A stretch of 64,000 nucleotides of DNA from Phaeovulum sp. (GCF_030684035.1 NZ_JAUXPI010000009.1:1-64000), one strand, 5' to 3'; shown: positions 24,147 through 33,264, counted from the stretch's first letter. Translations and numbers: made by a program. The notes: generated by a model not told the origin, from the letters alone.

Positions 24147-25409
24147 TCATTTCACCGGGCAAGGCCCGTCCGAGGCGGCATCGGGTGCCCAGCAGGGGGC
24201 ATTCGCCTCGATCATCAGGGCGCGCAGCACCGCGGCCTCTTCGTCAAGCACGGCGCGCACCGGCTGGCCATTCAGCACGATCCGCTCGAACGTGTCGGTG
24301 TAGATCTGGCTGAACTGGCCGCCCTTGTCGCCAAGTCCCATCGGCAGAAGTGCGGGCAGCGCATCGGCTGCGCCGGTCATTGCCGCAATTGCCGCCGCCG
24401 AGGCCCGCACCGAGGGTGGCATGTCGGCAGGCATGTCGGTTGCGATCACCGGGAAGAAGTTGGTGGCGCGCAACGTGGCGATCTGGGTTTCCGGCTTCAG
24501 CATGAAGGCGACCAACGCCAGCGCCTGCGCCTTGTCGGGTGCAGTCGTGGGCACCGCGATGCCCGCCAGAACCGGCATGAAGGCGCGGCCCTTCGGGCCT
24601 GCCGGGGCCGGGAAGGCGACGAAATCATCGGGGCGCTGGTTGAACGCATCGGCGATGCGCGCAACATGGTCGAACGCAACCCAGACTTCTTCGGTCAGCA
24701 GTTGCTCTTGCATGAAGCCGTAGCCGGTCGAGGCAGGGTTGGTATAGGCCCAGAGCTCCTTGAACTTGTTCCAGGCAACCTCTGCTTCGGCCGAACGGAA
24801 CTCGGTCACCGTCGATCCGGTGTAGGAGGGCAGCAGGAAGCCCTGGAAGAAGCGGTGCTTGAGCCCCCTTGGCCCCGCCGGGAAGCCGAACTTCGGCCCG
24901 CCGGTGCCTTCGGCGAGCGCCTTGGTCCAGGCGATGAACTGGTCATAGCTGAGCGCGTTGATATCGGCACCTGCGGGCAGGTAGGGCAGGGCTTTCTTGT
25001 TGGCAACCATCAGATAGGTGGCCTGCATCCAGGGGATGTATTTCTGCTCGGTGGTGCCGAGGCGGCCCAGTTCAACCATGGCCGGGCCTACGGCCGATAC
25101 GTCGATGCCGCTCAGATCGACAAGGTTCGCCCCGAGCGACGAGAGATCGCCGTGCAGGCCGCCCAGCACCGCAATGGTGCCTCGCCCGGCCTGCGCTTCG
25201 GCCTGAATGCGGGTGATCCAGGGGCCCTCGTCAGAGGGCTGGTAATCCACCCCGCCGGGGAAGCCCGCCAACACCTGTTCGCGCATGCGCTGGGTTTCCT
25301 CGACCGGCTTGGCCTGGGTTGACCAGAACAGCGGTTCGGCCAGTGCCGGCCCTGCCATCAGCAAAATTCCGGCGACAAGCGCCGTCGAGCGCAGACGATT
25401 GAAAGTCAT
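24147..25409 (-). CDS. Carbohydrate ABC transporter extracellular solute-binding protein
   Basis: A 420-residue periplasmic binding protein of the CUT1/MalE-like group. The signal peptide (residues about 1-24, GILLMAGPALAEP) is followed by a lobed body with WITRIQAEAQAGRGTIAVLG, AFDHVARIADAF and APDKAQALALVAFMLKP segments typical of family 1 sugar receptors. The start ATG 25409 overlaps the lacI-type stop (ATGA) and has AGGAG upstream. It captures the sugar for the adjacent permeases. Ligand unknown. Confidence 0.88.
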   Translation of the reverse strand: MTFNRLRSTALVAGILLMAGPALAEPLFWSTQAKPVEETQRMREQVLAGFPGGVDYQPSDEGPWITRIQAEAQAGRGTIAVLGGLHGDLSSLGANLVDLSGIDVSAVGPAMVELGRLGTTEQKYIPWMQATYLMVANKKALPYLPAGADINALSYDQFIAWTKALAEGTGGPKFGFPAGPRGLKHRFFQGFLLPSYTGSTVTEFRSAEAEVAWNKFKELWAYTNPASTGYGFMQEQLLTEEVWVAFDHVARIADAFNQRPDDFVAFPAPAGPKGRAFMPVLAGIAVPTTAPDKAQALALVAFMLKPETQIATLRATNFFPVIATDMPADMPPSVRASAAAIAAMTGAADALPALLPMGLGDKGGQFSQIYTDTFERIVLNGQPVRAVLDEEAAVLRALMIEANAPCWAPDAASDGPCPVK

Positions 25410-26503
25410 TTTCTTGCTCCTCTCCCGTTATGTGCGAGTTGGGTGGTCTGGCCGCGCGGAGAAAGCCGCACGGGTCCGTGGCTTGCCCGCAGCACCAGCT
25501 TTGGGCGGATCAACAGGGTCTCGGGCACAGCGGGCCGGGTTTTTTCGGCCAACTGCGCCACCAGCATTCGCGCCGATTCGCGCGCGCTGCGGGTGGTTTC
25601 GGAATCGAATGTGGTCAGGCCGGGGCGGGCCAGCGCTGACGACGCGATGTTGTCAAAGCCGATCACGCTCAGATCGCCGGGTACCGACAGCCCCAGATGC
25701 GCGGCCTCTTCCAGCACCGTAAGTGCCAGCCCGTCAAAAAGCGTGAGCACGGCGGTGGGCCGCTCCGGTGCACTCAGAAGCGCGGCAATGGCGTCGTGCC
25801 GCCGCGCCCCATCATAGCGCGGCGAGGTGGCAATCTGCAGGCTCACTTCGGGGTCGCCGCGCCGCGCGATGGCTTGCAGCAGCCCCTCGGTCCGGTGCTG
25901 CCGAAACATCATCGGCTCCTTGATCGTCACCAAGCCGAAGCGGCGATGGCCAAGCGCGTAAAGCACCTCGAAGGCTTCCGCAAAGGCTGCGGTGCCATCG
26001 GTATCCACCCACGAATGCTGCGGTGCCTCGATCGAGGTGCGCCCATGTGTCACGAAGGGAAAACCCGCAGAAGATAGAAACTCGATGCGCGGATCGGCCT
26101 CGGAGGTGCGCGCGATGATCAGGCCATCGGCGCGATGGGTGCCGACGATGTTGCGGATAACCGAAAGCTCCGACTGGGTTTCCGGCACCGCTGCCAGAAA
26201 CAGGTCGATCCCGTGCTGACCCAAGCCCGCGCCGAGACCCGAAATGAACTCGCCAAGATAGCTGTCTTCGCGACCGTAGCCGGGATCGGTCAGGATCAGC
26301 CCGACAAAGCCGCTGCCACGCCCGGACACAAGCGATTGCGCGGCTCGGTTCGGTATATAGCCGATATCGCGGGCAGTCGCTTCGACACGCTGCCGGGTTT
26401 CGGGCGAGATGCGCGGGTTTCCGGCAAGCGCGCGCGACACTGTCGCGGCAGAAACACCGAGCGTCCGGGCGACATCCTTGATGGTCTTGCGGTGCCCCGG
26501 CAT
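25406..26503 (-). CDS. LacI-family transcriptional regulator
   Basis: A 365-residue repressor. The N-terminal HTH KTIKDVARTLGVSAATVSRA is at residues about 6-25, with the hinge helix GYIPNRAAQSL near 50-60. The rest is a periplasmic-binding-like ligand domain (SVIGFDNIASSALARPGLTT). ATG 26503 has GGGGAGG upstream. Unusually it is the first gene of the operon it presumably controls, overlapping the binding-protein gene by ATGA. A near-perfect LacI-type operator at 26561-26578 lies 57 bases upstream, implying autoregulation and sugar induction of the whole unit. Confidence 0.92.
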   Translation of the reverse strand: MPGHRKTIKDVARTLGVSAATVSRALAGNPRISPETRQRVEATARDIGYIPNRAAQSLVSGRGSGFVGLILTDPGYGREDSYLGEFISGLGAGLGQHGIDLFLAAVPETQSELSVIRNIVGTHRADGLIIARTSEADPRIEFLSSAGFPFVTHGRTSIEAPQHSWVDTDGTAAFAEAFEVLYALGHRRFGLVTIKEPMMFRQHRTEGLLQAIARRGDPEVSLQIATSPRYDGARRHDAIAALLSAPERPTAVLTLFDGLALTVLEEAAHLGLSVPGDLSVIGFDNIASSALARPGLTTFDSETTRSARESARMLVAQLAEKTRPAVPETLLIRPKLVLRASHGPVRLSPRGQTTQLAHNGRGARK

Positions 26504-26560
26504 CGGCCCTCCCCAGGTCCTTTGCAGCCCATGCGGGTAAGTATGCACCGATTCGGCATT

Positions 26561-26578
26561 TGTGCAAACGTTTACACA
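26561..26578. promoter_or_regulatory. LacI-family operator
   Basis: TGTGCAAACGTTTACACA is an 18-base palindrome with one mismatched pair and the central CG typical of LacI/GalR operators. It sits upstream of the regulator that starts the sugar ABC operon. It probably also overlaps that promoter. Confidence 0.8.
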
Positions 26579-26616
26579 ATCATGCGGAAGCGCCCGCGCA
26601 GAGGTGAAGAAGTGGC

Positions 26617-27756
26617 TTATCGCCGCGTCAGCTGCGCCAGTCCGGGCAGGATCATCGCCATTGCCAGAGCCACGGCGACGAAAGACCAGCGCAGGCCGAA
26701 GGTCTGCGCGACCAGCCCCATGCCGACCGGACCAAGAAAAAACCCGGTGAATCCCAGCATCCAGCTTCGCGAAATCGCGTAGGCGCGCTGCTCGGGTGCC
26801 ACCGCGCGGCCGAGCAGCGAATTGGCCGAGGGCACCACCACCGCAACGCCCAGCCCGATCAGCGCTACGCCAAGCACTGCCACGCCGGGGGCCGGGGCCA
26901 CCGCCACCACCAGCGCGCCGAACATGCCGAGCAGCGCCGACCCCGCCACCAGCCGCGCCTCACCCAGACGTGCAGCCAGGAATTGCCCGGAGAGACGGCC
27001 AATTCCCATCGTCAAACCGAGCATCGCCGGGCCGAACGAGCCCTCGCCTTTCGGTCCGCCGAGGGTGCGTTCAATATGCAGCGCCGACCAGCTTTCGGTT
27101 GCGTTTTCCGAGACGAAGGCGGCGAACAGGATTGCCGCGGCGGGCCAGATTGCGGCCCAAGGCGAAGCGGCAGGCTCGCCCCCGTTGGCCGCGGCAGGCA
27201 CTGCGCCCGCAGCCCTTTCCGCCATCACCACAGCCAGCGCAAGCAGCACGATGAACAGCATCGGTGCCACCGTTTCGGGGCCAAGTCCGGCCTTGCGCGC
27301 CAGTCCGCAGCCAAAGGCTGACGCGCCGAACGCAAAGGAAAAGAGCGCGTGGTTGAGGTTCATCAGATGCAGCCCTTCGCGGGCCTCGCGCTCGGAAATG
27401 CGCACGTTTGCGGCGATGTCGAGCGTTGACATCGCGGCACCCATGGCCAGCAGCACCAGCCCGAGCGAGAAAATGTCACCCGCCAGAAGCGGCAGGAACG
27501 CCGCTGCGGCCACCAGCACCCCGCCAACAGGCAGCATGGCGCGCCCAAGTGTCGCCATGACACGCGGCGAGACCGCCATCGCCGCCATGCCGCCCGCCGC
27601 CGAGAGGACCAGCACCAGCCCCATTTCGCCGTCGCTTGCGCCTGCCGCCGCCTTGTAATCGGGCAGATAGGCGGCGAAGCCACCCCAGAACACGCCGACC
27701 GAAGCCAGGCCCGCCCCGGTTGCCCGTGATGCCCGCAATACCCTTGCGAAATCCAT
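26617..27756 (-). CDS. MFS transporter
   Basis: A 379-residue major-facilitator protein with about 12 hydrophobic segments. It starts [33 protein letters not shown] and has the [21 protein letters not shown] and [17 protein letters not shown] segments that recall the YbjJ-like MFS group. ATG 27756 is chosen because the frame upstream is antisense to rplY. Function and substrate are unknown. It is divergent from rplY and separated from the LacI operon by the operator region. Confidence 0.8.
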   Translation of the reverse strand: MDFARVLRASRATGAGLASVGVFWGGFAAYLPDYKAAAGASDGEMGLVLVLSAAGGMAAMAVSPRVMATLGRAMLPVGGVLVAAAAFLPLLAGDIFSLGLVLLAMGAAMSTLDIAANVRISEREAREGLHLMNLNHALFSFAFGASAFGCGLARKAGLGPETVAPMLFIVLLALAVVMAERAAGAVPAAANGGEPAASPWAAIWPAAAILFAAFVSENATESWSALHIERTLGGPKGEGSFGPAMLGLTMGIGRLSGQFLAARLGEARLVAGSALLGMFGALVVAVAPAPGVAVLGVALIGLGVAVVVPSANSLLGRAVAPEQRAYAISRSWMLGFTGFFLGPVGMGLVAQTFGLRWSFVAVALAMAMILPGLAQLTRR

Positions 27757-27945
27757 GAAATCCCCGTTCAAAGCGCTTTGGAAGCTTCGCGAAGCCCTAG
27801 CATGAGGGCGCTGCGGCGGCAACGGCTGGCCGCTGCATGGCTGCAAAAGGGCTTCCCTTTGCGGCTGCCTCACTGTATAGGGGCCGCCTTGCGGGCCTGC
27901 ACCCTTGGAGGAGTCCCGCGCAACTTGAAGACTATGGAGACACCA

Positions 27946-28566
27946 ATGGCCAAAGAGATCCCGGATCTGCTGGCCGTGGTACGGACGGGGACAGGCAAGG
28001 GGGCCGCTCGTCAAGCTCGTCGTGAGGGCAACGTACCCGGCATTGTTTATGGCGACGGCAAAGAGCCGCAGCCTATCGCATTCGAATACAACAAGCTGCT
28101 GCAAAAACTGCGTGCGGGGCGGTTCCTCTCGACGCTCTGGAACCTCAAGATCGAGGGCCAGGACGACGTGCGGGTGATCTGCCGTGGTGTGCAGCGCGAC
28201 CCGGTCATGGACAAGCCGGTGCATGTTGACCTGATGCGCCTGCATCAGGCCAGCCGCATCAACCTGTTCATCCACGTCAACTTTGAAAACCCGGAAGCCT
28301 CGCCGGGGCTGAAGCGCGGCGGCGCGCTGACCATCGTGCGCCCCGAAGTTGAACTGGAAGTGCTGGCAGGCGAGATTCCGAACCACCTGACGGTCGATCT
28401 GACCGGCAAGGACATCGGCGATGTCATCCACATCAACGACATCGTGCTGCCTGAAGGCGCGAAGCCGACGATCAAGCGCAATTTCGTGATCGCCAACATC
28501 GGCGCGCCCTCGGGCCTGCGTTCGAGCGACAACGAAGGCGATGAGGCTGCCGCCGCTACCGAGTAA
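27946..28566 (+). CDS. rplY: 50S ribosomal protein L25/general stress protein Ctc
   Basis: A 206-residue protein of the long L25 (Ctc/TL5) type: an N-terminal 5S-rRNA-binding domain (residues about 1-95, [18 protein letters not shown]) plus a C-terminal beta domain, ending in an acidic tail ([12 protein letters not shown]). ATG 27946 is preceded by GGAGA at 27937-27941. ATG 27934 is an alternative four codons upstream. It is followed by a terminator hairpin and then pth, the common rplY-pth order. Confidence 0.93.
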   Translation: MAKEIPDLLAVVRTGTGKGAARQARREGNVPGIVYGDGKEPQPIAFEYNKLLQKLRAGRFLSTLWNLKIEGQDDVRVICRGVQRDPVMDKPVHVDLMRLHQASRINLFIHVNFENPEASPGLKRGGALTIVRPEVELEVLAGEIPNHLTVDLTGKDIGDVIHINDIVLPEGAKPTIKRNFVIANIGAPSGLRSSDNEGDEAAAATE

Positions 28567-28589
28567 GGTTGCGGCCGCGACGAATGTGG

Positions 28590-28619
28590 CGCGGGAAGGG
28601 GCAGCCCTTTCCGCGTTTT
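28590..28619 (+). terminator. Intrinsic terminator after rplY
   Basis: CGCGGGAAGGG (28590-28600) pairs with CCCTTTCCGCG (28605-28615), with one G-U pair and a 4-base loop, followed by TTTTC. It lies between rplY and pth. Confidence 0.7.
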
Positions 28620-28697
28620 CGTTTCCTCGGCCCGGCGCGCGGCGGCGTTGAAACCGAGGTCGCGGCGGCTTAGGCTGCACCGGGGCGGGGAGGGTGC

Positions 28698-29414
28698 ATG
28701 AAACTGTTCGTAGGCTTGGGCAATCCGGGGGCAGGGTATGCAGCCAACCGGCACAACATCGGCTTCATGGCGGTTGACCGGATCGCGGTGGAACATGGCT
28801 TTGGCCCGTGGCGCGCGCGGTTTCAGGGGCAGCTTGCCGAGGGCAGCCTTGGCGGCGAAAAGGTTCTGCTGCTCAAACCCGGCACCTTCATGAACCTTTC
28901 TGGCCAATCGGTCGGCGAGGCGGTGCGCTACCTCAAGATCAGCCCTGCCGAAGTGACGGTATTTCACGACGAACTCGACCTTGCGCCCGGCAAGTGCCGC
29001 CTGAAGCAGGGCGGCGGCCACGCAGGCCACAACGGCTTGCGCTCGCTTCACGCCCATATCGGCGAGGGTTATGCGCGGGTGCGGCTTGGCATCGGCCACC
29101 CTGGCGACAAGAACCGTGTGGCCGACTATGTGCTCGCGGATTTTGCCAAGTCCGATGCGGGCTGGCGCGAGGATCTGTTGGCCGGCATCGCGGCAGGCGC
29201 GCCAGCGCTTGCGGCGGGCGATGGCGCGGCTTTCCTGAATGCCGTGGCGCTTCGCACCGCACCGCAACGGCCCGCAAAATCGCCGCGCCCGCCACGCGAG
29301 GCAGTGCAGACCGCCGCGCCCGCCACGCCCGAAGCTGCGCCGCCCGAGGCCGCCGTGCCCGACGCAGCACCGAAAACCGCTTTGGCGCGATTGGTGGACC
29401 GCTTTCGGCGCTGA
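28698..29414 (+). CDS. pth: Peptidyl-tRNA hydrolase
   Basis: A 238-residue enzyme that releases peptides from stalled peptidyl-tRNA. The conserved N terminus has VGLGNPGAGYAANRHNIGFM, with Asn9 and catalytic His19, then LKPGTFMNLSGQSV, VFHDELDLAPGKCRLK and GGGHAGHNGLRS. The catalytic domain ends near residue 190. The last 45 residues form an Ala/Pro-rich extension absent from E. coli Pth and common in Rhodobacteraceae. ATG 28698 has GGGGAGGG upstream. Confidence 0.95.
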   Translation: MKLFVGLGNPGAGYAANRHNIGFMAVDRIAVEHGFGPWRARFQGQLAEGSLGGEKVLLLKPGTFMNLSGQSVGEAVRYLKISPAEVTVFHDELDLAPGKCRLKQGGGHAGHNGLRSLHAHIGEGYARVRLGIGHPGDKNRVADYVLADFAKSDAGWREDLLAGIAAGAPALAAGDGAAFLNAVALRTAPQRPAKSPRPPREAVQTAAPATPEAAPPEAAVPDAAPKTALARLVDRFRR

Positions 29415-29548
29415 TCCGTCCGGCGCACCGAACCGCAGGTGCCTGGCACCAGATCGTTGCCGTGGGCATTTTAATTTGCGCCAAGGCAGGGCGGAATGTG
29501 TTGCGGCGCGGCGGGCGGCGTGGTTCCTTTCGCCGAGGGGGATTTGAC

Positions 29549-30706
29549 ATGCGGATTGTCAGAATTGTTATCAGGGTGGTCTTGCTCGTTGCTCTTGTTG
29601 CGGGCGGACTCGCGGTCTGGAAGCGCGAGGAGATTGCACGGCTCTTGGCGGTGAACAGCCTGTTCGCGCCGAACAAGATCGTTGCCAATTTCTCCGGCAT
29701 GGACCGGCTGTTTCTCACCCGGCCCCTGGAAATCGGTGCCGGGCCGGTTTCGCAACTGCCACAGGGGGAAGCGGCGACGCTGCCGCCTGACGTCGCCGCC
29801 TGGGTCGAGGCGCGCGCGGTCACCGCGCTGGTGGTGCTGCAAAGCGGGGCGCTGGTGCACGAAAGCTATTACCTCGGCACCCGGCCCGAGGATCTGCGGA
29901 TCAGCTGGTCGGTGGCGAAAAGCTATCTCTCGGCGCTGTTCGGGATTTTGCATGCCGAGGGAATGGTGCCTGACCTCGATGCGCGGGTGGTGGATTTCGC
30001 GCCCTCGCTGAAAGGCTCGGCCTATGACGGCGCAAGCGTGCGCGATGTGCTGACGATGTCTGCCGGGGCTGCGTTCAACGAGGACTATCTGGATTTCAAC
30101 TCCGACATCAACCGGATGGGGCGGGTGCTGGCGCTTGGCGGGTCGATGAACGGTTTTGCCGCAGGTCTGCGCGCGCGCGCAGCGCCACCTGGAACGCGCT
30201 GGCACTATGTCTCGATCGACACGCATGTGCTTGGCATGGTGATTGCAGGGGCCAGCGGGCGCGACCCGGCTGACCTTCTGGCCGAGCGTTTGCTGGCGCC
30301 GATGGGGCTTGAGCGCAGGCCCTACTATGTTACCGATGGCGAGGGCACGGCCTTCGTTCTGGGCGGTCTCAACCTGACCACACGCGACTATGCGCGCTTT
30401 GGTTTGCTGTTTGCGCAAGCCGGGCTTTGGGGCGAGCGGCAGCTGGTGCCCGCCGACTGGGTGGCAGCCTCGACTGCGTTGCAGGCACCGGGGGGCGCTG
30501 CCTATGGCTACCAATGGTGGGTGCCCACTGACAGCGCGGCGCATGGCGGCGATTATTTCGCCCGCGGCATCTATGGCCAGTATATCTACGTCAACCCGGC
30601 GCGTGCCGTGGTGGTGGCGGTGAATGCCGCCGACACCCGGTTTGAAGACGTGGGGGTTGACGAAGGCAACCTTGCCGTATTGCGCAGTATCGCGGAGAGC
30701 CTATGA
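29549..30706 (+). CDS. Membrane-anchored serine hydrolase of the beta-lactamase/DD-peptidase fold
   Basis: A 385-residue protein with an N-terminal hydrophobic anchor (residues about 6-24). The beta-lactamase-family catalytic SxxK motif is Ser121-Val-Ala-Lys124 (ISWSVAKSYLSALFG), with the Tyr motif in HYVSIDTHVLG. Related proteins include EstB-type esterases and 6-aminohexanoate-dimer hydrolase. It probably acts in the periplasm on an amide or ester. ATG 29549 has GAGGGG upstream. The DUF2237 gene starts three bases after its stop, so they are co-transcribed. Confidence 0.85.
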   Translation: MRIVRIVIRVVLLVALVAGGLAVWKREEIARLLAVNSLFAPNKIVANFSGMDRLFLTRPLEIGAGPVSQLPQGEAATLPPDVAAWVEARAVTALVVLQSGALVHESYYLGTRPEDLRISWSVAKSYLSALFGILHAEGMVPDLDARVVDFAPSLKGSAYDGASVRDVLTMSAGAAFNEDYLDFNSDINRMGRVLALGGSMNGFAAGLRARAAPPGTRWHYVSIDTHVLGMVIAGASGRDPADLLAERLLAPMGLERRPYYVTDGEGTAFVLGGLNLTTRDYARFGLLFAQAGLWGERQLVPADWVAASTALQAPGGAAYGYQWWVPTDSAAHGGDYFARGIYGQYIYVNPARAVVVAVNAADTRFEDVGVDEGNLAVLRSIAESL

Positions 30707-30709
30707 GAC

Positions 30710-31081
30710 ATGCAGAAGCTGCCATCGGTCAATGTGTTGGGCGGCGTGCTCGAACCCTGTTCGATGGCTCCGCGCACCGGTTTTTTCCGCGACGGGCTAT
30801 GCAACACCTGCTTTGAAGATGCAGGAAGCCACACCGTTTGCGCGGTGATGACCGCCGAGTTTCTGGCGTTTTCAGCCTATGTCGGCAATGATCTGGGCAC
30901 GCCAAGGCCCGAACTGGGGTTTGCCGGCGTCAGGCCCGGCGACGCCTGGTGCCTTTGCGCCGGGCGGTTCTTGCAGGCCTGGGACGAAGGTTGTGCGCCG
31001 CGGGTACGCCTTGCGGCCACGCATGCGCGCGCGCTCGAGACCGTGCCGCTTGCGGTGTTGCAGGAATGCGCGGAAGGTTGA
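30710..31081 (+). CDS. DUF2237 family protein
   Basis: A 123-residue small cytoplasmic protein of the DUF2237 family. The family signature is nearly complete: NVLGGVLEPCSMAPRTGFFRDGLC, then GSHTVCAVMTAEFLAF, GNDLGTPRPELGFAGVRPGD and WCLCAGR. Four conserved Cys suggest a metal or redox site, but the function is unknown. It starts three bases after the serine hydrolase stop. Confidence 0.9.
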   Translation: MQKLPSVNVLGGVLEPCSMAPRTGFFRDGLCNTCFEDAGSHTVCAVMTAEFLAFSAYVGNDLGTPRPELGFAGVRPGDAWCLCAGRFLQAWDEGCAPRVRLAATHARALETVPLAVLQECAEG

Positions 31082-31083
31082 GC

Positions 31084-31422
31084 CTATCGGCACTGTTCGT
31101 AAATGCTCGCCCAGCCCGGCGTGACCACCACCAGCCCGCCGCTGAGCGCGGGCATGATCAGCATCTTTTCTTTCCAGATTTCGCCTTCGCCAGCACAGTC
31201 GGCGTCATACATGACGGCTTCTTCGAAACCGGGCAAAGCAGTCGGGTTCGACAGCCGACAGGCGGATTCGTAAAAGCTTATCGTCGCCCCTGCCAAGGTC
31301 ATCGCGCCGTCGCCCGGAGCCGCGCAGTCGCCTATCGCATAGGTGCCGTCGAATGACTGGCCAATGACCGCGCCAGGTGCCAATGCCAACAAAAGCGCCG
31401 CCGAGAAAGCCAAGACACGCAT
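31084..31422 (-). CDS. Small secreted protein of unknown function
   Basis: A 112-residue protein with a clear signal peptide (VLAFSAALLLALAPGAVIG, cleavage near residue 21). The mature part is acidic and has four Cys (in GDCAAPGD, ESACRLS, DADCAGEG and the C-terminal EQCR), which could make two disulfides. I do not recognise a family. It converges with the DUF2237 gene, the two stops being two bases apart. Confidence 0.6.
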   Translation of the reverse strand: MRVLAFSAALLLALAPGAVIGQSFDGTYAIGDCAAPGDGAMTLAGATISFYESACRLSNPTALPGFEEAVMYDADCAGEGEIWKEKMLIMPALSGGLVVVTPGWASIYEQCR

Positions 31423-31684
31423 GATTTCGCCCTTTTCATGTTCGCTACGGATACGCGCGCGCCGCAGCGGAAGCCTACCACCATGGGATGCCGAGGGGGA
31501 GCGGCGAAATGCCGCCGGTAGCCGGGCGGGTCACTTGAATCGCGGCACTGATTCTGTAGAATTCCTCCATAGAGCAAGGGCGCAGATGCCTTGAATTCGA
31601 TGTGCCGACCTGCGATTCGGCGCGGCCATGTTGCTGCCATTTTTTTCCTCTACACTTGACATCATTTTGAAAGGGAGAAGTGCC

Positions 31685-31960
31685 ATGAGTGAGACAGACG
31701 ATACCATGCTTTCAAGGCGCCGCGCCATCTCGCGGCTCGGGGCGTTGGCGTTGACGGCGTATTCTGTTCCGGCTTTCACGACGCTTTCTGCGGCGCATGC
31801 GAGCTCGGTGTCCGAGCCGTCAGAACCGTCAGAACCGTCAGAGCCTTCCGAGCCCTCGGAACCCTCCGAGCCGAGCGAGCCGTCTTCGCCTTCAGGTGCC
31901 GAGGTCTGTGACCCCACAATCACCGACCCGAACGCCTCGGGCTTCTGCGCGCCGACCTGA
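31685..31960 (+). CDS. Tat-signal small protein with eight Ser-Glu-Pro repeats (candidate modified peptide)
   Basis: A 91-residue protein. Residues 1-39 are a signal with SRRRAIS (twin-arginine-like) and a hydrophobic stretch ending AAHA, so cleavage after Ala39 is likely. The mature part opens with eight perfect Ser-Glu-Pro units (residues 43-66), then SSPS, then a 21-residue tail with two Cys (Cys75 and Cys88). Serine codons vary (TCC, TCA, TCG, AGC), so the protein pattern seems to be kept, not merely the DNA. ATG 31685 has AAGGGAGAAG at the right spacing; a longer frame to 31628 is less likely. The next gene encodes an HprK-PqqD protein, which suggests this is the peptide it binds or phosphorylates. 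No known family was recognised. Confidence 0.65.
   Translation: MSETDDTMLSRRRAISRLGALALTAYSVPAFTTLSAAHASSVSEPSEPSEPSEPSEPSEPSEPSEPSSPSGAEVCDPTITDPNASGFCAPT
31811..31882 (+). repeat. Eight tandem 9-base units encoding Ser-Glu-Pro
   Basis: The eight units (31811-31882) encode SEP without interruption. Their DNA differs at synonymous positions, especially the serine and proline third bases, so the array is not a fresh slippage expansion. Confidence 0.85.
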
Positions 31961-32052
31961 CCTGAAGGAATGCTACACCCCGGCAATGGCTATCAGCTTT
32001 TGCCGGGGTCGCTGCGCCTGGGTGCGCGATCAAATCGGCAGGTGAACAGGGC

Positions 32053-33264
32053 GTGTCCGAGCTAGCCTATTTGGTTTTCGACGGCTTGACCGCGCCCGTC
32101 GTGTTGCGCGATTGCCCGGAGATCGTTGAAACAATTTCCGGAGTCATGCCAGGGTGGCATTTCGAGGTGTTGCCAGCCAGTGCCGAGCCCCCGTTCATCG
32201 CCATTTCCCGGCTTGCGGATGCCAGCCTGAATGTTTCGCTGGCAAATGGCCCGGCCAAGCGGCTGAACACATTGAACGCGGTCTGCGAACTGATCGCATG
32301 CATGGCGCAGGAATTGCTTCGCTCGCAGCCGTATCTGCTGTGTTTGCACGCTGCTGCGGTTGAGATCAGCGGACGGCTGGTCGTGTTTCCAAGCACCAGG
32401 CGTGCGGGCAAGAGCACGCTGATGGCCTGTCTCGCAGCGCGCGGCTTGCGCGTTTTTACGGACGACTATCTGCCGCTGGAGTCAGCCGACGACGGAAGTT
32501 TGGTCGGGCGCGCAACCGGGGTGCAGACGCGGCTGCGCCTTCCCGTGCCGCCCGAATTTACCCCCGAACTGCGCGCGCAACTTGAAGCGCGGTTCAGTGC
32601 GGCCAATTCGCAATATGTGTTCCTGCGCGCGGCACGCCCGGTGCCACACGGTGCGGCATCGCCAGTTGGCGCGATCGTGTTTCTGGAACGCGCGGCAACG
32701 GCGGAAACGAAATTGCTTCCGGCAAAATCTGACGAAACGATCGACCGTTTGCTGAAACAGAATTTCGCGCGGGGCATGCACAGCGCAGATATTCTTTCTG
32801 CGCTTGACGCAATTGCACGAACCGCCTTGCTCTTTCATTTGCAATACGCATCGGCGGAGAGCGCCGCCGAATTGCTCGAAAACGCCTTCGGTGCGCTGGG
32901 CAGCGCGCCGGTGCCGCAATTTGCATTGCGCGCGCGCCCTGTGGAGGTATTTGGCACGAAGCCGATTGCGGCGCGCGCGGAGCCGAGTGCACGGTATGCT
33001 CAAGCTGCCGGACTGAGCCAGGTCACATCAGACCGCCAATGCTATCTGACCGACCCCCAAGGAGTTGCGGTGCATCGTCTGAACGAGGGTGCCATGGCTG
33101 TCTGGGAGTTGTTGGAGGAAGCGATGTCGGCAAATGATATTGCGGACCTGCTGCATGATCGGTTTCCGGCAACCCCCCGCGAGTCCATTCGCGGCGACAC
33201 GCTAGTGCTCCTAGACGAATTTCTGCGAAACCGCCTGATTGTTCCTGCTTCCGACTGCCCCTGA
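32053..33264 (+). CDS. HPr-kinase-like ATPase fused to PqqD-like peptide-binding domain
   Basis: A 403-residue protein. The middle contains an HprK-like domain: LLCLHAAAVEISGRLVVFPS precedes a P-loop-like RRAGKSTLMACLAARG (residues about 112-130), with FTDDYLPLE (acidic pair at 137-138) after it. Residues about 320-400 form a PqqD domain (CYLTDPQGVAVHRLNEGAMAVWELLEE). HprK relatives can phosphorylate peptide serines (paeninodin kinase), and PqqD binds leader peptides of modified peptides. It starts at GTG 32053, 92 bases after the SEP-repeat gene. A small frame between them (31970-32065) has a poorly placed ribosome-binding site. Confidence 0.8.
   Translation: MSELAYLVFDGLTAPVVLRDCPEIVETISGVMPGWHFEVLPASAEPPFIAISRLADASLNVSLANGPAKRLNTLNAVCELIACMAQELLRSQPYLLCLHAAAVEISGRLVVFPSTRRAGKSTLMACLAARGLRVFTDDYLPLESADDGSLVGRATGVQTRLRLPVPPEFTPELRAQLEARFSAANSQYVFLRAARPVPHGAASPVGAIVFLERAATAETKLLPAKSDETIDRLLKQNFARGMHSADILSALDAIARTALLFHLQYASAESAAELLENAFGALGSAPVPQFALRARPVEVFGTKPIAARAEPSARYAQAAGLSQVTSDRQCYLTDPQGVAVHRLNEGAMAVWELLEEAMSANDIADLLHDRFPATPRESIRGDTLVLLDEFLRNRLIVPASDCP

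Noticed and set aside
31656-31661. TTGACA resembling a -35 box upstream of the SEP-repeat gene
   Set aside because: No matching -10 element lies about 17 bases downstream, where the ribosome-binding site and start codon are. Likely coincidence.
31970-32065. 31-residue frame between the SEP-repeat gene and the HprK-PqqD gene
   Set aside because: An AAGGA sits too close to its ATG and it overlaps the next gene. No motif supports it, though it could be a leader peptide if transcribed.
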